Source: Treponema sp. (GTDB taxonomy: Bacteria; Spirochaetota; Spirochaetia; Treponematales; Breznakiellaceae). Taken from it: a DNA stretch of 5,073 nucleotides. Where the stretch lies: NCBI GenBank assembly GCA_031281685.1, contig JAITFA010000165.1:1-5073 (forward strand), given 5' to 3'. The notes under the pieces are model-generated. The model was given only the letters and a program-made list of their open reading frames with translations, ran no database searches and was not told the DNA's origin. The position numbers were made by a program, and so were the translations under genes. How positions within the stretch are numbered: the stretch's first letter is position 1; the number at the start of each line of letters is the position of its first letter. Positions 1 through 5,073 of the stretch are shown piece after piece.

Positions 1-434
1 TTACGTGCGTCATCCCGGTACACCGATTCAGCGTCCGGGTATACCGATTCGGCGTCCCGGTGTACCAATCCGTCATCCCGGTATACCGATTCGGCGTCCC
101 GGTACACCAATTCAGCGTCCCGGTGTACCAATTCGGCGTCCCGGTACACCAATTCGTCATCCCGGTGTACCAATCCGGCGTTTGGGAATATCAATTCAAC
201 GTTTGGGAGTATCGGCACGGCGAATGGGAATATCAATTCGGCGTTTGGGAGTATCGGCACGGCGAATGGGAATATCAATTCGGCGTTTGGGAGTATCGGC
301 ACGACGTTTGGGAATATCAATTCGGCGTTTGGGAGTATCGGCACGACGTTTGGGAATATCAATTCGGCGTTTGGGTACACCTTTGCGCTGTATGGAGATA
401 CCACATCGCCGTATGGGTACACCAACTCAGCGTG
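1..434. repeat. 21-bp tandem repeat array (minisatellite), cut by left edge
   Basis: About 20.7 units of exactly 21 bp run without any length change from 434 down to the window edge. Three blocks can be separated. At 372-434 there are three diverged units. At 183-371 there are nine units built around the plus-strand core gtttgggaatatcaattcgg. At 1-182 there are about 8.7 units built around the core cggcgtcccggtgtaccaat. Because 21 is a multiple of three, every reading frame repeats with a period of seven codons, and all three plus frames and one minus frame are free of stops inside the array. Differences between units are point substitutions only; I see no insertion or deletion. This preservation of phase is compatible with coding constraint, but also with young tandem duplication of a stop-free unit. 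It is not a CRISPR array, because there are no unique spacers between repeats. Confidence 0.95.
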
Positions 435-452
435 AAGTATCATTTCTTCCAT
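1..452 (-). CDS. Candidate heptapeptide-repeat protein, 3' end outside window
   Basis: I do not recognise this protein family. The minus strand is open from ATG at 452 to the left edge, about 150 codons, with the C-terminus outside the window. After a six-residue start, MEEMIL, the whole product is seven-residue repeats: HAELVYP, YGDVVSP and YSAKVYP, then alternating NAELIFP with NVVPILP or FAVPILP, then DAELVYR/DAELVHR-like units. The second half is more charged (Asp, Glu, Arg) than the first. There is no signal peptide and no clear membrane segment. The start lies ten bases after the stop of the upstream permease and in the same frame, so only one TGA separates them. The ribosome site is weak: GAGTGAG, eight bases ahead of ATG. 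Differences between units include synonymous changes (GTA/GTG, GCC/GCT, GAC/GAT), which mildly favours coding. Against it, Ile is always ATA and most Leu is TTG, which is less typical of the neighbouring genes. The array could instead be non-coding, or encode the C-terminus of a convergent plus-strand gene ending at 435. Confidence 0.35.
   Translation of the reverse strand, partial: MEEMILHAELVYPYGDVVSPYSAKVYPNAELIFPNVVPILPNAELIFPNVVPILPNAELIFPFAVPILPNAELIFPFAVPILPNVELIFPNAGLVHRDDELVYRDAELVHRDAELVYRDAESVYRDDGLVHRDAESVYPDAESVYRDDAR
204..371. repeat. Four 42-bp higher-order repeats, two identical pairs
   Basis: Inside the larger array, 21-bp units of two types alternate and form a 42-bp dimer. 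The copies at 204-245 and 246-287 are identical to each other, and so are the copies at 288-329 and 330-371. The two pairs differ only at a few neighbouring bases, where gcgaa in one pair corresponds to acgtt in the other. Identical neighbouring copies indicate recent duplication or homogenisation of the dimer by slippage or unequal recombination, so copy number probably differs between strains. Read on the minus strand, the dimer encodes NAELIFP followed by NVVPILP or FAVPILP. Confidence 0.9.
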
Positions 453-461
453 AATATATAC

Positions 462-1283
462 TCACTCGTTAGCGCTGTGCGGATCGAGCAGCGTTTTAAG
501 ACACTCGCCAAGGGCGTCAATTACCAGCGCCATAAGCGCCAGCGCCATACCCGGAAAAACCGCCTGCCACCACATACCTGCGGAAAGATAGCGCATGGCT
601 TCTGAAAGGATGATGCCAATAGCCGGCTGTTCAGGCGGCAAGCCAAAGCCAAGAAAGGTGAGCGTTGATTCATGAAGTATCGCGTGGGGAAAAAGCAGGA
701 TAAGACCTATGAAAAACTGCGGGACAAGGTGCGGCAGTATGTGATGAATCGCAATCCACAGCCCGCTTTTCCCCAGTTTGCGTGAAGCCACTACATACTG
801 CCGCGAGCGGATTTGCAGTACCTCGGCGCGGATGATACGCGCCAGAGACGTCCAGTGCGTTACGATGACGCCAATGAGCAGCCCCCGCCATCCGCGACCG
901 CTTGCGATTGAGATGAGTATAAGCAAGACCGTATGCGGTATACCCATAGTGAGGTCTATAAGCCAGTTGATAAGCTGATCAAGCCACGTTTTGCCTGAAG
1001 CCGCCGCGATCCCGGTGATGAGCGCGATCAGCGCCGAGAAAGACGAAGCCGTCACCCCAATGAACAGACTGAGCGACAAGCCCTTCACCGTGCGCGTGAG
1101 CATATCGCGGCCAAGCAGGTCAGTGCCAAAGGGGTGCGACGCGGACGGCGGCAGAGCCTTTTGCGAAAAATCCGCCCGCAGCCGCTCGTCGCTCATAACA
1201 CTGCCCGCAACGTACAGCGAGACCAGCGCGATTACAAGAGCCGCTGCCAGTATGATAAGCGTTATGCGCCGGTTAAGCCTCAC
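462..1283 (-). CDS. ABC importer permease, DppC/OppC/NikC type
   Basis: This is the second inner-membrane permease subunit of a peptide/nickel-type ABC importer (binding-protein-dependent transport inner membrane component family). I start it at GTG 1283 because GAGAGG lies six bases upstream at 1290-1295; the longer TTG start at 1310 has no comparable site. The product is 273 residues, normal for the family. It has an N-terminal membrane segment (LIILAAALVIALVSLYVAG), then the characteristic HPFGTDLLGRDMLTR segment, a five-helix transport core, and an EAA-type cytoplasmic loop (SRKLGKSGLWIAIHHILPHL) that docks on the ATPase. The C-terminus carries the typical FPGMALALMALVIDALGE and LLDP signatures, so the TGA at 462 is a natural end. 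It overlaps the upstream permease gene by 11 bp, which suggests translational coupling. The specific substrate cannot be read from this subunit, so I give no gene symbol. Confidence 0.93.
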   Translation of the reverse strand: MRLNRRITLIILAAALVIALVSLYVAGSVMSDERLRADFSQKALPPSASHPFGTDLLGRDMLTRTVKGLSLSLFIGVTASSFSALIALITGIAAASGKTWLDQLINWLIDLTMGIPHTVLLILISIASGRGWRGLLIGVIVTHWTSLARIIRAEVLQIRSRQYVVASRKLGKSGLWIAIHHILPHLVPQFFIGLILLFPHAILHESTLTFLGFGLPPEQPAIGIILSEAMRYLSAGMWWQAVFPGMALALMALVIDALGECLKTLLDPHSANE

Positions 1284-2268
1284 TGCGCGCCTCTCGTATG
1301 CGGGGGTCAATGACCCCGTAGAGTATGTTGGCGATCATGTTGCCAACAAACACAAAAAGCGCGGAAAACAGCGTGATGCCCAGCAGCAGCGGGATATCCG
1401 ACTGCATCCCCGCCGCGGAAGCCGCCTGACCCAGACCGGGCCATGAGAAAATGTTTTCAGCAACAAGGGAACCGCCGAACAGCTCACTGAATGAGGCAAA
1501 CTGCATGGTAAGCGCCGGGAGCAGGATGTTCCGCAGCCCGTGACGCCGCAGTATGCTTCCCGCGCTCTCGCCCCGCGCCCGCGCAAAAAGCACATAATCA
1601 CTTTCAAGCACGTCAATGAGCTTTTCGCGGGTATGGAGCGCGACATTGGCAAACGACAGGAAGCTCAGGGTAAACGCCGGCAACACAAGGTGATGAAGCC
1701 TCTGCCAAACTGTTACGTCAGCGCTGTTCACGCCCGCAGGCACTGCCATGCCAAAGGGAAATAAGCCCAGCCATACGGAAAACACCATGAGAAACACCAG
1801 ACCAATCCAGAACGTTGGTATTGAACACATGATAAGACAGAGCCGCTTAACAATACGGTCAAGCGCCCTGCCCCGGAACGTCCCCATCAGACACCCGATG
1901 CTAAAACCAAAGACGCCGGAGAACGACCATGCTAAAGCCATGAGTGCCAGAGACGCTTTGAACCGCGTTCCAATGATTTCCGCCACAGGCCGCCGGTAAA
2001 TCTTGGAATCCCCCAGTTCGCCCCTCAGCACGGACCCTGCCCACGCGAGGTAACGCTTGACCGGCGGCTCGTCAAGACCCCAGAAGGCTTTCATACGCTC
2101 GACGTTTTCCGCAGACACACCCGGATTGGCCATGACATACTGCTGAATGGGATCAATCGGCGATACCGTAGCCAGCGCGAAACTGATAATGCTCACCGCG
2201 ATGAGCAAAGTCAGTCCGCGCAAGGCATAGACCCCGCTAAATTTCAGCAGCCTTGTATTCAATTCCAT
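1273..2268 (-). CDS. ABC importer permease, DppB/OppB/NikB type
   Basis: This is the first permease subunit of the same importer; it pairs with the DppC-type subunit to form the transmembrane channel. From ATG 2268 it has 331 residues, close to the usual length. The N-terminal membrane helix (LRGLTLLIAVSIISFALATV) is followed by SPIDPIQQY, the usual DPI/DPV-type periplasmic motif. Further helices lie around residues 105-130, 140-170, 195-220, 250-275 and 290-320. The EAA-type loop is RARGESAGSILRRHGLRNIL, and the family segment AENIFSWPGLGQ and terminal VIDPRIRE are present. TTG at 2274 and TTG at 2262 are alternative starts; I prefer ATG although the ribosome site is weak (GGAA close by). 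The start overlaps the end of the binding-protein gene by 8 bp, and the weak site plus overlap point to translational coupling. No frameshift or missing region is visible. Confidence 0.94.
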   Translation of the reverse strand: MELNTRLLKFSGVYALRGLTLLIAVSIISFALATVSPIDPIQQYVMANPGVSAENVERMKAFWGLDEPPVKRYLAWAGSVLRGELGDSKIYRRPVAEIIGTRFKASLALMALAWSFSGVFGFSIGCLMGTFRGRALDRIVKRLCLIMCSIPTFWIGLVFLMVFSVWLGLFPFGMAVPAGVNSADVTVWQRLHHLVLPAFTLSFLSFANVALHTREKLIDVLESDYVLFARARGESAGSILRRHGLRNILLPALTMQFASFSELFGGSLVAENIFSWPGLGQAASAAGMQSDIPLLLGITLFSALFVFVGNMIANILYGVIDPRIREARSEA

Positions 2269-3881
2269 TTCCAATCTTTAAGATTTGCGACAAGCGGCCA
2301 CGCATCCCCATGTGCGTGAATCTTCTGGCGACCAGTATCCAAACCATCCCTTGCCCAGTAGAGGTGGTCTTTGTTAATCAGAAAGATATACGGCGCGTCG
2401 CCCCGTAACGAAGTACCCGTGGTTCCATCCCACTGCGCCTTTTGCCAGAAGGGGATTGACGCCGTGATACTTGTCGCGCTTAACGCCTGATCAAGGTAGC
2501 TGTCAACAACCGCGTTACGGAAGTTTTCAGGGTTATACCAGTCGTTTTTACCCGCATTGGATGAATGAAACAGCATATAGCTCACCTGCGGATTTGACGA
2601 ACCCCAGGCGAGTATCATCGGCTCAGAGAACATACGCGGCAGCAGGTCTGAGGAAGCCACGCCTTCAACCTGAATCGCTATACCGAGCTGGTCTCGCGCC
2701 TGATTTGCCACGGACATGGCAACAGCCTGCCGCGTCGAATCGCCCGCGAAGTACAAAAGCGGGAACTCTGCGCGAATTCCGCCCTTTTCACGGATACCGT
2801 CTCCGTCGCTGTCCCGCCATCCCGCCGCGTCAAGCAGCCCTGCGGCGTATGCCGCGTCAGTTTCAATAACACATTCGGGATTCCACCACGGCATACCGTC
2901 GTTTTCAGAATACGCGGGTGTGGCAAAGCCGGAAAGCGCGTCCTTGCATAGCTGACGGCGGTCAATGCCGTAAGCAAGCGCCTTGCGTATCGCTATGTCG
3001 GACGTTACGTCGTTCCCAATCGGGTATCCGTCAGCGGTACGATTCCCTTCATTCGGCGTCATTGGCATTGCTATACCCATGTTATCAACCGACCGCTTGT
3101 TGAGCAGGTGATACCCCGGTATCTGGTTGACAGAGGCAAGTATCGCTGAGCTAAGGGTTATGTCAACCTGCCCTGAACGCGCCGCGATAAAGCGCGTATC
3201 CTCGTCGCTCATGTTGAGAAAGACAACCCGCTTCATTGCCGGAACCTTCCCGTAGTACCCTTCGTTAGCCTCAAGGATGAATTGCTGTCCCGCGTCAAAC
3301 TGCGCCAGCTTGAACGGGCCAGAACCCACAGGCTGAAGACCGAAGGCGGTGCCAGAGACGCTATAAACGTGTTCCGGCACGATACCCACTGTGGCGAGTG
3401 TAAGCATAAACACTGACTGGGGCTTTCTCAGCGTAAAAACAACTGTATCGTCCCCCGCAAGCTCGCAGCTTTGCATAAGCGAAAGGTCTGTTGAAGTCGC
3501 GTTATTCTTGATGGTGTTAAACGTAAACGCCACGTCCGAAGCCTTTACCCGCTGTCCGTCGGTGAACCGCGCATCGCTCCTGATTTTGAACGTGTAGGTG
3601 AGCGCGTCGTCGCTTATGGTATAGTCAGCCGCGAGGTCTTTTACGATATTCATATCCGCGTCAGTATCCACAAGCGTACTGAAGATAAGCTGTCCCCCTG
3701 ATCCAAAGCCCTGCAAGGGATCAAAGTGCGCTGGAATACTGGAGAACCCGATAGTAACTTGGTTTCGCGCTGCCTGCGCGTCCGGGGACCTTGCGCCCCG
3801 CGCACATACCGTCCCGCCGGTGAGGACGCCGAGGATAAGCGCGAGGACAAGTGTCGCGCTCCGTTTGTTTGCTGTGTACAT
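2259..3881 (-). CDS. ABC importer family 5 substrate-binding protein
   Basis: This is the extracytoplasmic solute-binding protein (SBP_bac_5 family) of the importer encoded downstream. The start is ATG 3881, directly after GGAGGT at 3886-3891; an in-frame GTG at 3899 would place this ribosome site inside the gene. The product is 540 residues. A Lys/Arg N-region and a hydrophobic core (residues 9-25) form a signal peptide. Cleavage after VCA (residue 27) looks likely; Cys26 is a poor lipobox because Val precedes it, although spirochaete lipoboxes are loose. Family hallmarks in order are YTFKIRSDARFTDGQRVKASDV, split here as YTFKIRSDARF and TDGQRVKASDV, then PVGSGPFKLAQF, NEGYYGKVPAMK, IRKALAYGIDRRQL, AGLLDAAGWRDSDGDGIREK and LGIAIQVEGV. 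The C-terminal part GDAPYIFLINKDHLYW and HGDAWPLVANLKDWKW resembles, from memory, a subgroup often linked to nickel/metal-chelate importers. That substrate is an inference; peptides remain possible. Confidence 0.94.
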   Translation of the reverse strand: MYTANKRSATLVLALILGVLTGGTVCARGARSPDAQAARNQVTIGFSSIPAHFDPLQGFGSGGQLIFSTLVDTDADMNIVKDLAADYTISDDALTYTFKIRSDARFTDGQRVKASDVAFTFNTIKNNATSTDLSLMQSCELAGDDTVVFTLRKPQSVFMLTLATVGIVPEHVYSVSGTAFGLQPVGSGPFKLAQFDAGQQFILEANEGYYGKVPAMKRVVFLNMSDEDTRFIAARSGQVDITLSSAILASVNQIPGYHLLNKRSVDNMGIAMPMTPNEGNRTADGYPIGNDVTSDIAIRKALAYGIDRRQLCKDALSGFATPAYSENDGMPWWNPECVIETDAAYAAGLLDAAGWRDSDGDGIREKGGIRAEFPLLYFAGDSTRQAVAMSVANQARDQLGIAIQVEGVASSDLLPRMFSEPMILAWGSSNPQVSYMLFHSSNAGKNDWYNPENFRNAVVDSYLDQALSATSITASIPFWQKAQWDGTTGTSLRGDAPYIFLINKDHLYWARDGLDTGRQKIHAHGDAWPLVANLKDWKWN

Positions 3882-3885
3882 GATT

Positions 3886-3891
3886 ACCTCC
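3886..3891 (-). promoter_or_regulatory. Strong ribosome binding site of the binding-protein gene
   Basis: GGAGGT lies four bases upstream of ATG 3881 and fixes this start over the in-frame GTG at 3899. The segment extending upstream of it (3892-3899, GTGTCATT on the minus strand) is exactly complementary to a leader segment at 3965-3972, so access to this site could depend on RNA folding. Confidence 0.85.
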
Positions 3892-3912
3892 AATGACACA
3901 CAAAGTTGATTT

Positions 3913-3978
3913 GACTTAAAAAAGCCTTTTCGTCCTGAAGCTGCTCTTCAGAAAGAATGACTTCGTGTCATTCGGGGG
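3913..3978 (-). promoter_or_regulatory. Structured 5' leader with three consecutive hairpins
   Basis: Reading towards the binding-protein gene, three inverted repeats follow each other. The first is GAATGAC/GTCATTC at 3955-3973, a perfect 7-bp stem with a 5-base loop. The second is CTGAAG/CTTCAG at 3935-3951, a perfect 6-bp stem with a 5-base loop. The third is an AT-rich, imperfect one at 3913-3934, with AAAA-GGC-TTTT inside GAC/GTC. Just before the first hairpin the RNA reads CCCCC (3974-3978). CCCCC-G-AAUGACAC can pair with GUGUCAUUGGAGG across the ribosome site: eight perfect pairs, one bulged base, then four of five pairs. That pairing excludes hairpin one. None of this matches a riboswitch class I know. 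The stems are seen directly; a regulatory role is inferred. Confidence 0.45.
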
Positions 3979-4056
3979 TTCAGATAGGAAGCGAATCGGG
4001 CGGCCTTCATGACCACCTGTAACTATACAAACACGTTTTCAATGTTTTGGCAAGGG

Positions 4057-4085
4057 ATTGTGGCAAGGTTTGAGGGAGCCGTCAA
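4057..4085 (-). promoter_or_regulatory. Candidate sigma-70 promoter for the importer operon
   Basis: On the minus strand TTGACG (4080-4085, five of six to the -35 consensus) is followed after exactly 17 bases by CACAAT (4057-4062, four of six to the -10 consensus). Transcription from here would give a leader of roughly 170 bases carrying the hairpins at 3913-3978. A competing -10-like TATAGT lies at 4022-4027 but lacks a -35 at normal spacing. No clear terminator is seen after the protease gene, so readthrough from it is also possible. Confidence 0.3.
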
Positions 4086-4105
4086 CTCGCCACCATCATT
4101 GGGTT

Positions 4106-4519
4106 CTAAAGTACCAGATGCACCCGCTGGTCGCCGTGAACGCCCGCAAGCCGCTGGTTTACCGGGTCAACGTACAAGTCCATGCCTTCCAGCGCCAGCG
4201 CGCCCAAGAGAATCGCGGTTCCATTGGGTATGACCACTGCCTGTAAGCTGATGTCGCGATCTTTCCAGCGGATTTCCACGGGTTCGGTTAGACCGTAGTC
4301 TGTAGTTGAGCCATCCGCGATGGTTGACTTTACTGTTTTCACAATGGCAAGGCCCAGCTTTTGCCTGGACTCCTCGTTAATGATCAGCGTCCATGCCCCG
4401 GTATCAGGCAGCGCCTCCACCTTAATGGCGCGAATCTTTGCGGCTGGAATCAGCCCTTCTCTGGCATTGCCTATATCCCGGACATTGGCCAGGGTAATTT
4501 CTTCCATAAATGTTCCCAT
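4106..4519 (-). CDS. Clan AA (retropepsin-like) aspartic protease
   Basis: This is a small soluble single-domain protein of 137 residues with the features of bacterial clan AA aspartic proteases, which work as homodimers with one catalytic Asp per chain. ATG 4519 is preceded by AAGGAG six bases upstream; Met5 is a less likely start. The catalytic motif is LPDTGAWTLIINEE with Asp39-Thr40-Gly41, followed by the usual KLGL. ADGS at residues 68-71 lies where the flap region is expected. The second hydrophobic-glycine signature is AILLGALALEGMDLYVDP (residues 102-119), and the tail NQRLAGVHGD is typical of the prokaryotic group. There is no signal peptide or membrane segment, so it should be cytoplasmic. 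Pro38 before the DTG is somewhat unusual, Val being common there, but the catalytic triplet is intact. The natural substrate of these proteins is generally unknown. It stands alone, 224 bp upstream of the importer operon on the same strand. Confidence 0.85.
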   Translation of the reverse strand: MGTFMEEITLANVRDIGNAREGLIPAAKIRAIKVEALPDTGAWTLIINEESRQKLGLAIVKTVKSTIADGSTTDYGLTEPVEIRWKDRDISLQAVVIPNGTAILLGALALEGMDLYVDPVNQRLAGVHGDQRVHLVL

Positions 4520-4550
4520 AGATCACTCCTTTAGATTATTCCTCTCCCTC

Positions 4551-4556
4551 AATATA
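4551..4556 (-). promoter_or_regulatory. Candidate -10 box for the protease gene
   Basis: TATATT on the minus strand, about 31 bases upstream of ATG 4519, is the best -10-like hexamer. The region 16-18 bases further upstream (about 4573-4580) holds only AT-rich sequence without a convincing -35. An 8-bp palindrome, agacgtct, at 4565-4572 sits in the spacer and might be a protein-binding site, but at that length it may be chance. Confidence 0.25.
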
Positions 4557-4652
4557 CCCTAAAGAGACGTCTTAATAAAAGGATAAAAGGCGAAAAACGC
4601 TTCTAAACGCCGCTTGCGTCTCTGGCACCGTGAGTAGGCTCACCGACACCCC

Positions 4653-4681
4653 TTGATGTGATACACTTATTCAACTACTTT
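4653..4681 (+). promoter_or_regulatory. Candidate promoter for the GH18-like lipoprotein gene
   Basis: TTGATG (4653-4658, four of six to -35) and TACTTT (4676-4681, three of six to -10) are separated by 17 bases. The alternative is an extended -10, TGATACACT, at 4659-4667 without a good -35. With the first choice the transcript would start within a few bases of the ribosome site, so the second fits the leader length better. A small inverted repeat GTGAG/CTCAC at 4630-4643 lies just upstream and could be an operator, but this is weak. Confidence 0.25.
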
Positions 4682-4702
4682 TTATGACAGAGGAGAATTT
4701 TT

Positions 4703-5073
4703 ATGAGAATGAAAAGATTTGCGGCTGTTCTTGCCGCTGGTCTCGCGTGTGCCGTTATCACGGCGTGCGGCAGTTCGCCTGACGTACAGGCGTCTAACAT
4801 CGAGCAGGAAACGCTGGTTCCGGTTCCGAGCGTTGAACCCAAAGTTACCGCCTATATTAGAACATGGGCGCTTGGGTCTGATGCAGCGGAGTTGGAAAAG
4901 GAAATTCGCTGGTCCGCGGAGCAAATTCACGGAGAATACCTTGAAGAAATCATTATCGCCTTTGCGCGTATCGACCAAGACGACAAGTCTACCATCATAT
5001 TTCCAGACGTGCCTGCTGACGGTTCATGGGATTTGTGGGGAGAGACCGCCAAGCTCAAGCAAATATGGCCTCA
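4703..5073 (+). CDS. GH18 (chitinase-like) lipoprotein, N-terminal part
   Basis: The gene starts at ATG 4703, with AGGAGA six bases upstream (4691-4696), and is cut by the right edge after 123 codons. Residues 1-21 are a signal peptide (basic MRMKR, then a hydrophobic core) ending in the lipobox ITA-Cys22, so the mature protein should be lipid-anchored at the cell envelope. A Ser/Pro/Glu-rich linker to about residue 46 follows. Then comes the start of what looks like a glycoside hydrolase family 18 barrel: strand 1 VTAYIRTWAL (48-57), strand 2 LEEIIIAFARID (80-91), a stretch IIFPDVPADGSWDLW, and a helix ETAKLKQIWP that normally leads into the next strand. The catalytic DxxDxDxE motif would lie beyond the window, so neither activity nor substrate (chitin or another N-acetylglucosamine polymer) can be judged. 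It is divergent from the protease gene. Confidence 0.75.
   Translation, partial: MRMKRFAAVLAAGLACAVITACGSSPDVQASNIEQETLVPVPSVEPKVTAYIRTWALGSDAAELEKEIRWSAEQIHGEYLEEIIIAFARIDQDDKSTIIFPDVPADGSWDLWGETAKLKQIWP

Noticed and set aside
1..434. CRISPR array
   Set aside because: The repeats are contiguous 21-bp units with no unique spacers, and no cas-like gene is present in the window.
5..454. Plus-strand open frame rich in RRPG(V/I)PI repeats
   Set aside because: It is an automatic by-product of a stop-free 21-bp repeat. It is extremely Arg-rich, has no ribosome site visible, and its tail shows nothing recognisable.
436..461. Terminator between the permease and the repeat array
   Set aside because: The stretch is AT-rich but has no GC stem followed by a T-run on either strand.
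60..605. Plus-strand open frame with VWEYQFG repeats running into the permease
   Set aside because: Its C-terminal third is antisense to the well-supported DppC-type gene, and its Trp/Tyr-rich composition is implausible.
991..1446. Plus-strand open frame of 151 codons opposite the permease junction
   Set aside because: It is antisense to two genes with clear family signatures; openness is expected in GC-rich coding regions.
3918..3930. Intrinsic terminator (AAAAGGC followed by T-run on the minus strand)
   Set aside because: The stem is only A-T pairs with a three-base loop and lies just upstream of a strong ribosome site; too weak to call a terminator, so it is mentioned only as part of the leader.
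4009..4246. Two short overlapping plus-strand frames in and opposite the protease gene
   Set aside because: They have no ribosome site or recognisable motif and are mostly antisense to the protease gene.
4588..4612. GGCG...CGCC inverted repeat as a terminator or operator
   Set aside because: Only four end pairs match and the interior does not pair; likely chance.
4682..4978. Minus-strand open frame opposite the GH18-like gene
   Set aside because: The plus strand here has a signal peptide, lipobox, ribosome site and family strands; the antisense frame has none.

Overview
The window looks like a chromosomal stretch of a bacterium with medium-to-high GC. A spirochaete close to Treponema is my best guess. 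It rests on a small stand-alone clan AA (retropepsin-like) aspartic protease, a GH18-like lipoprotein and the general style of the genes, not on any marker gene, so it is weakly supported.

Layout from left to right. Positions 1-434 are a tandem repeat array with a strict 21-bp period. Part of it is organised as a 42-bp higher-order unit, and it runs off the left edge. On the minus strand a stop-free frame starts with ATG at 452, ten bases after the preceding permease stop and in that permease's frame, and reads the whole array as seven-residue repeats. The plus strand is also stop-free through the array, so the coding strand is not settled. From 3881 down to 462, on the minus strand, lies a compact three-gene operon of the peptide/nickel (Dpp/Opp/Nik) ABC importer class. 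It encodes a family 5 substrate-binding protein, a DppB/NikB-type permease and a DppC/NikC-type permease, and both gene junctions overlap. No ATPase gene follows within the window; the repeat array occupies the place where one is usually found.

Positions 3882-4105 are non-coding. They hold the operon's leader, with three consecutive inverted repeats and an upstream segment complementary to the Shine-Dalgarno region of the binding-protein gene, a possible translational switch. Positions 4106-4519 (minus) encode a small clan AA aspartic protease. Positions 4520-4702 form a divergent intergenic region. A lipoprotein with the beginning of a GH18 (chitinase-like) barrel starts at 4703 on the plus strand and is cut by the right edge.

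Working together: the binding protein would capture a small solute (peptide, metal-chelate or similar) outside the inner membrane and pass it to the heterodimeric permease, with ATPases supplied from elsewhere. The protease and the GH18-like lipoprotein have no visible functional link to the importer.
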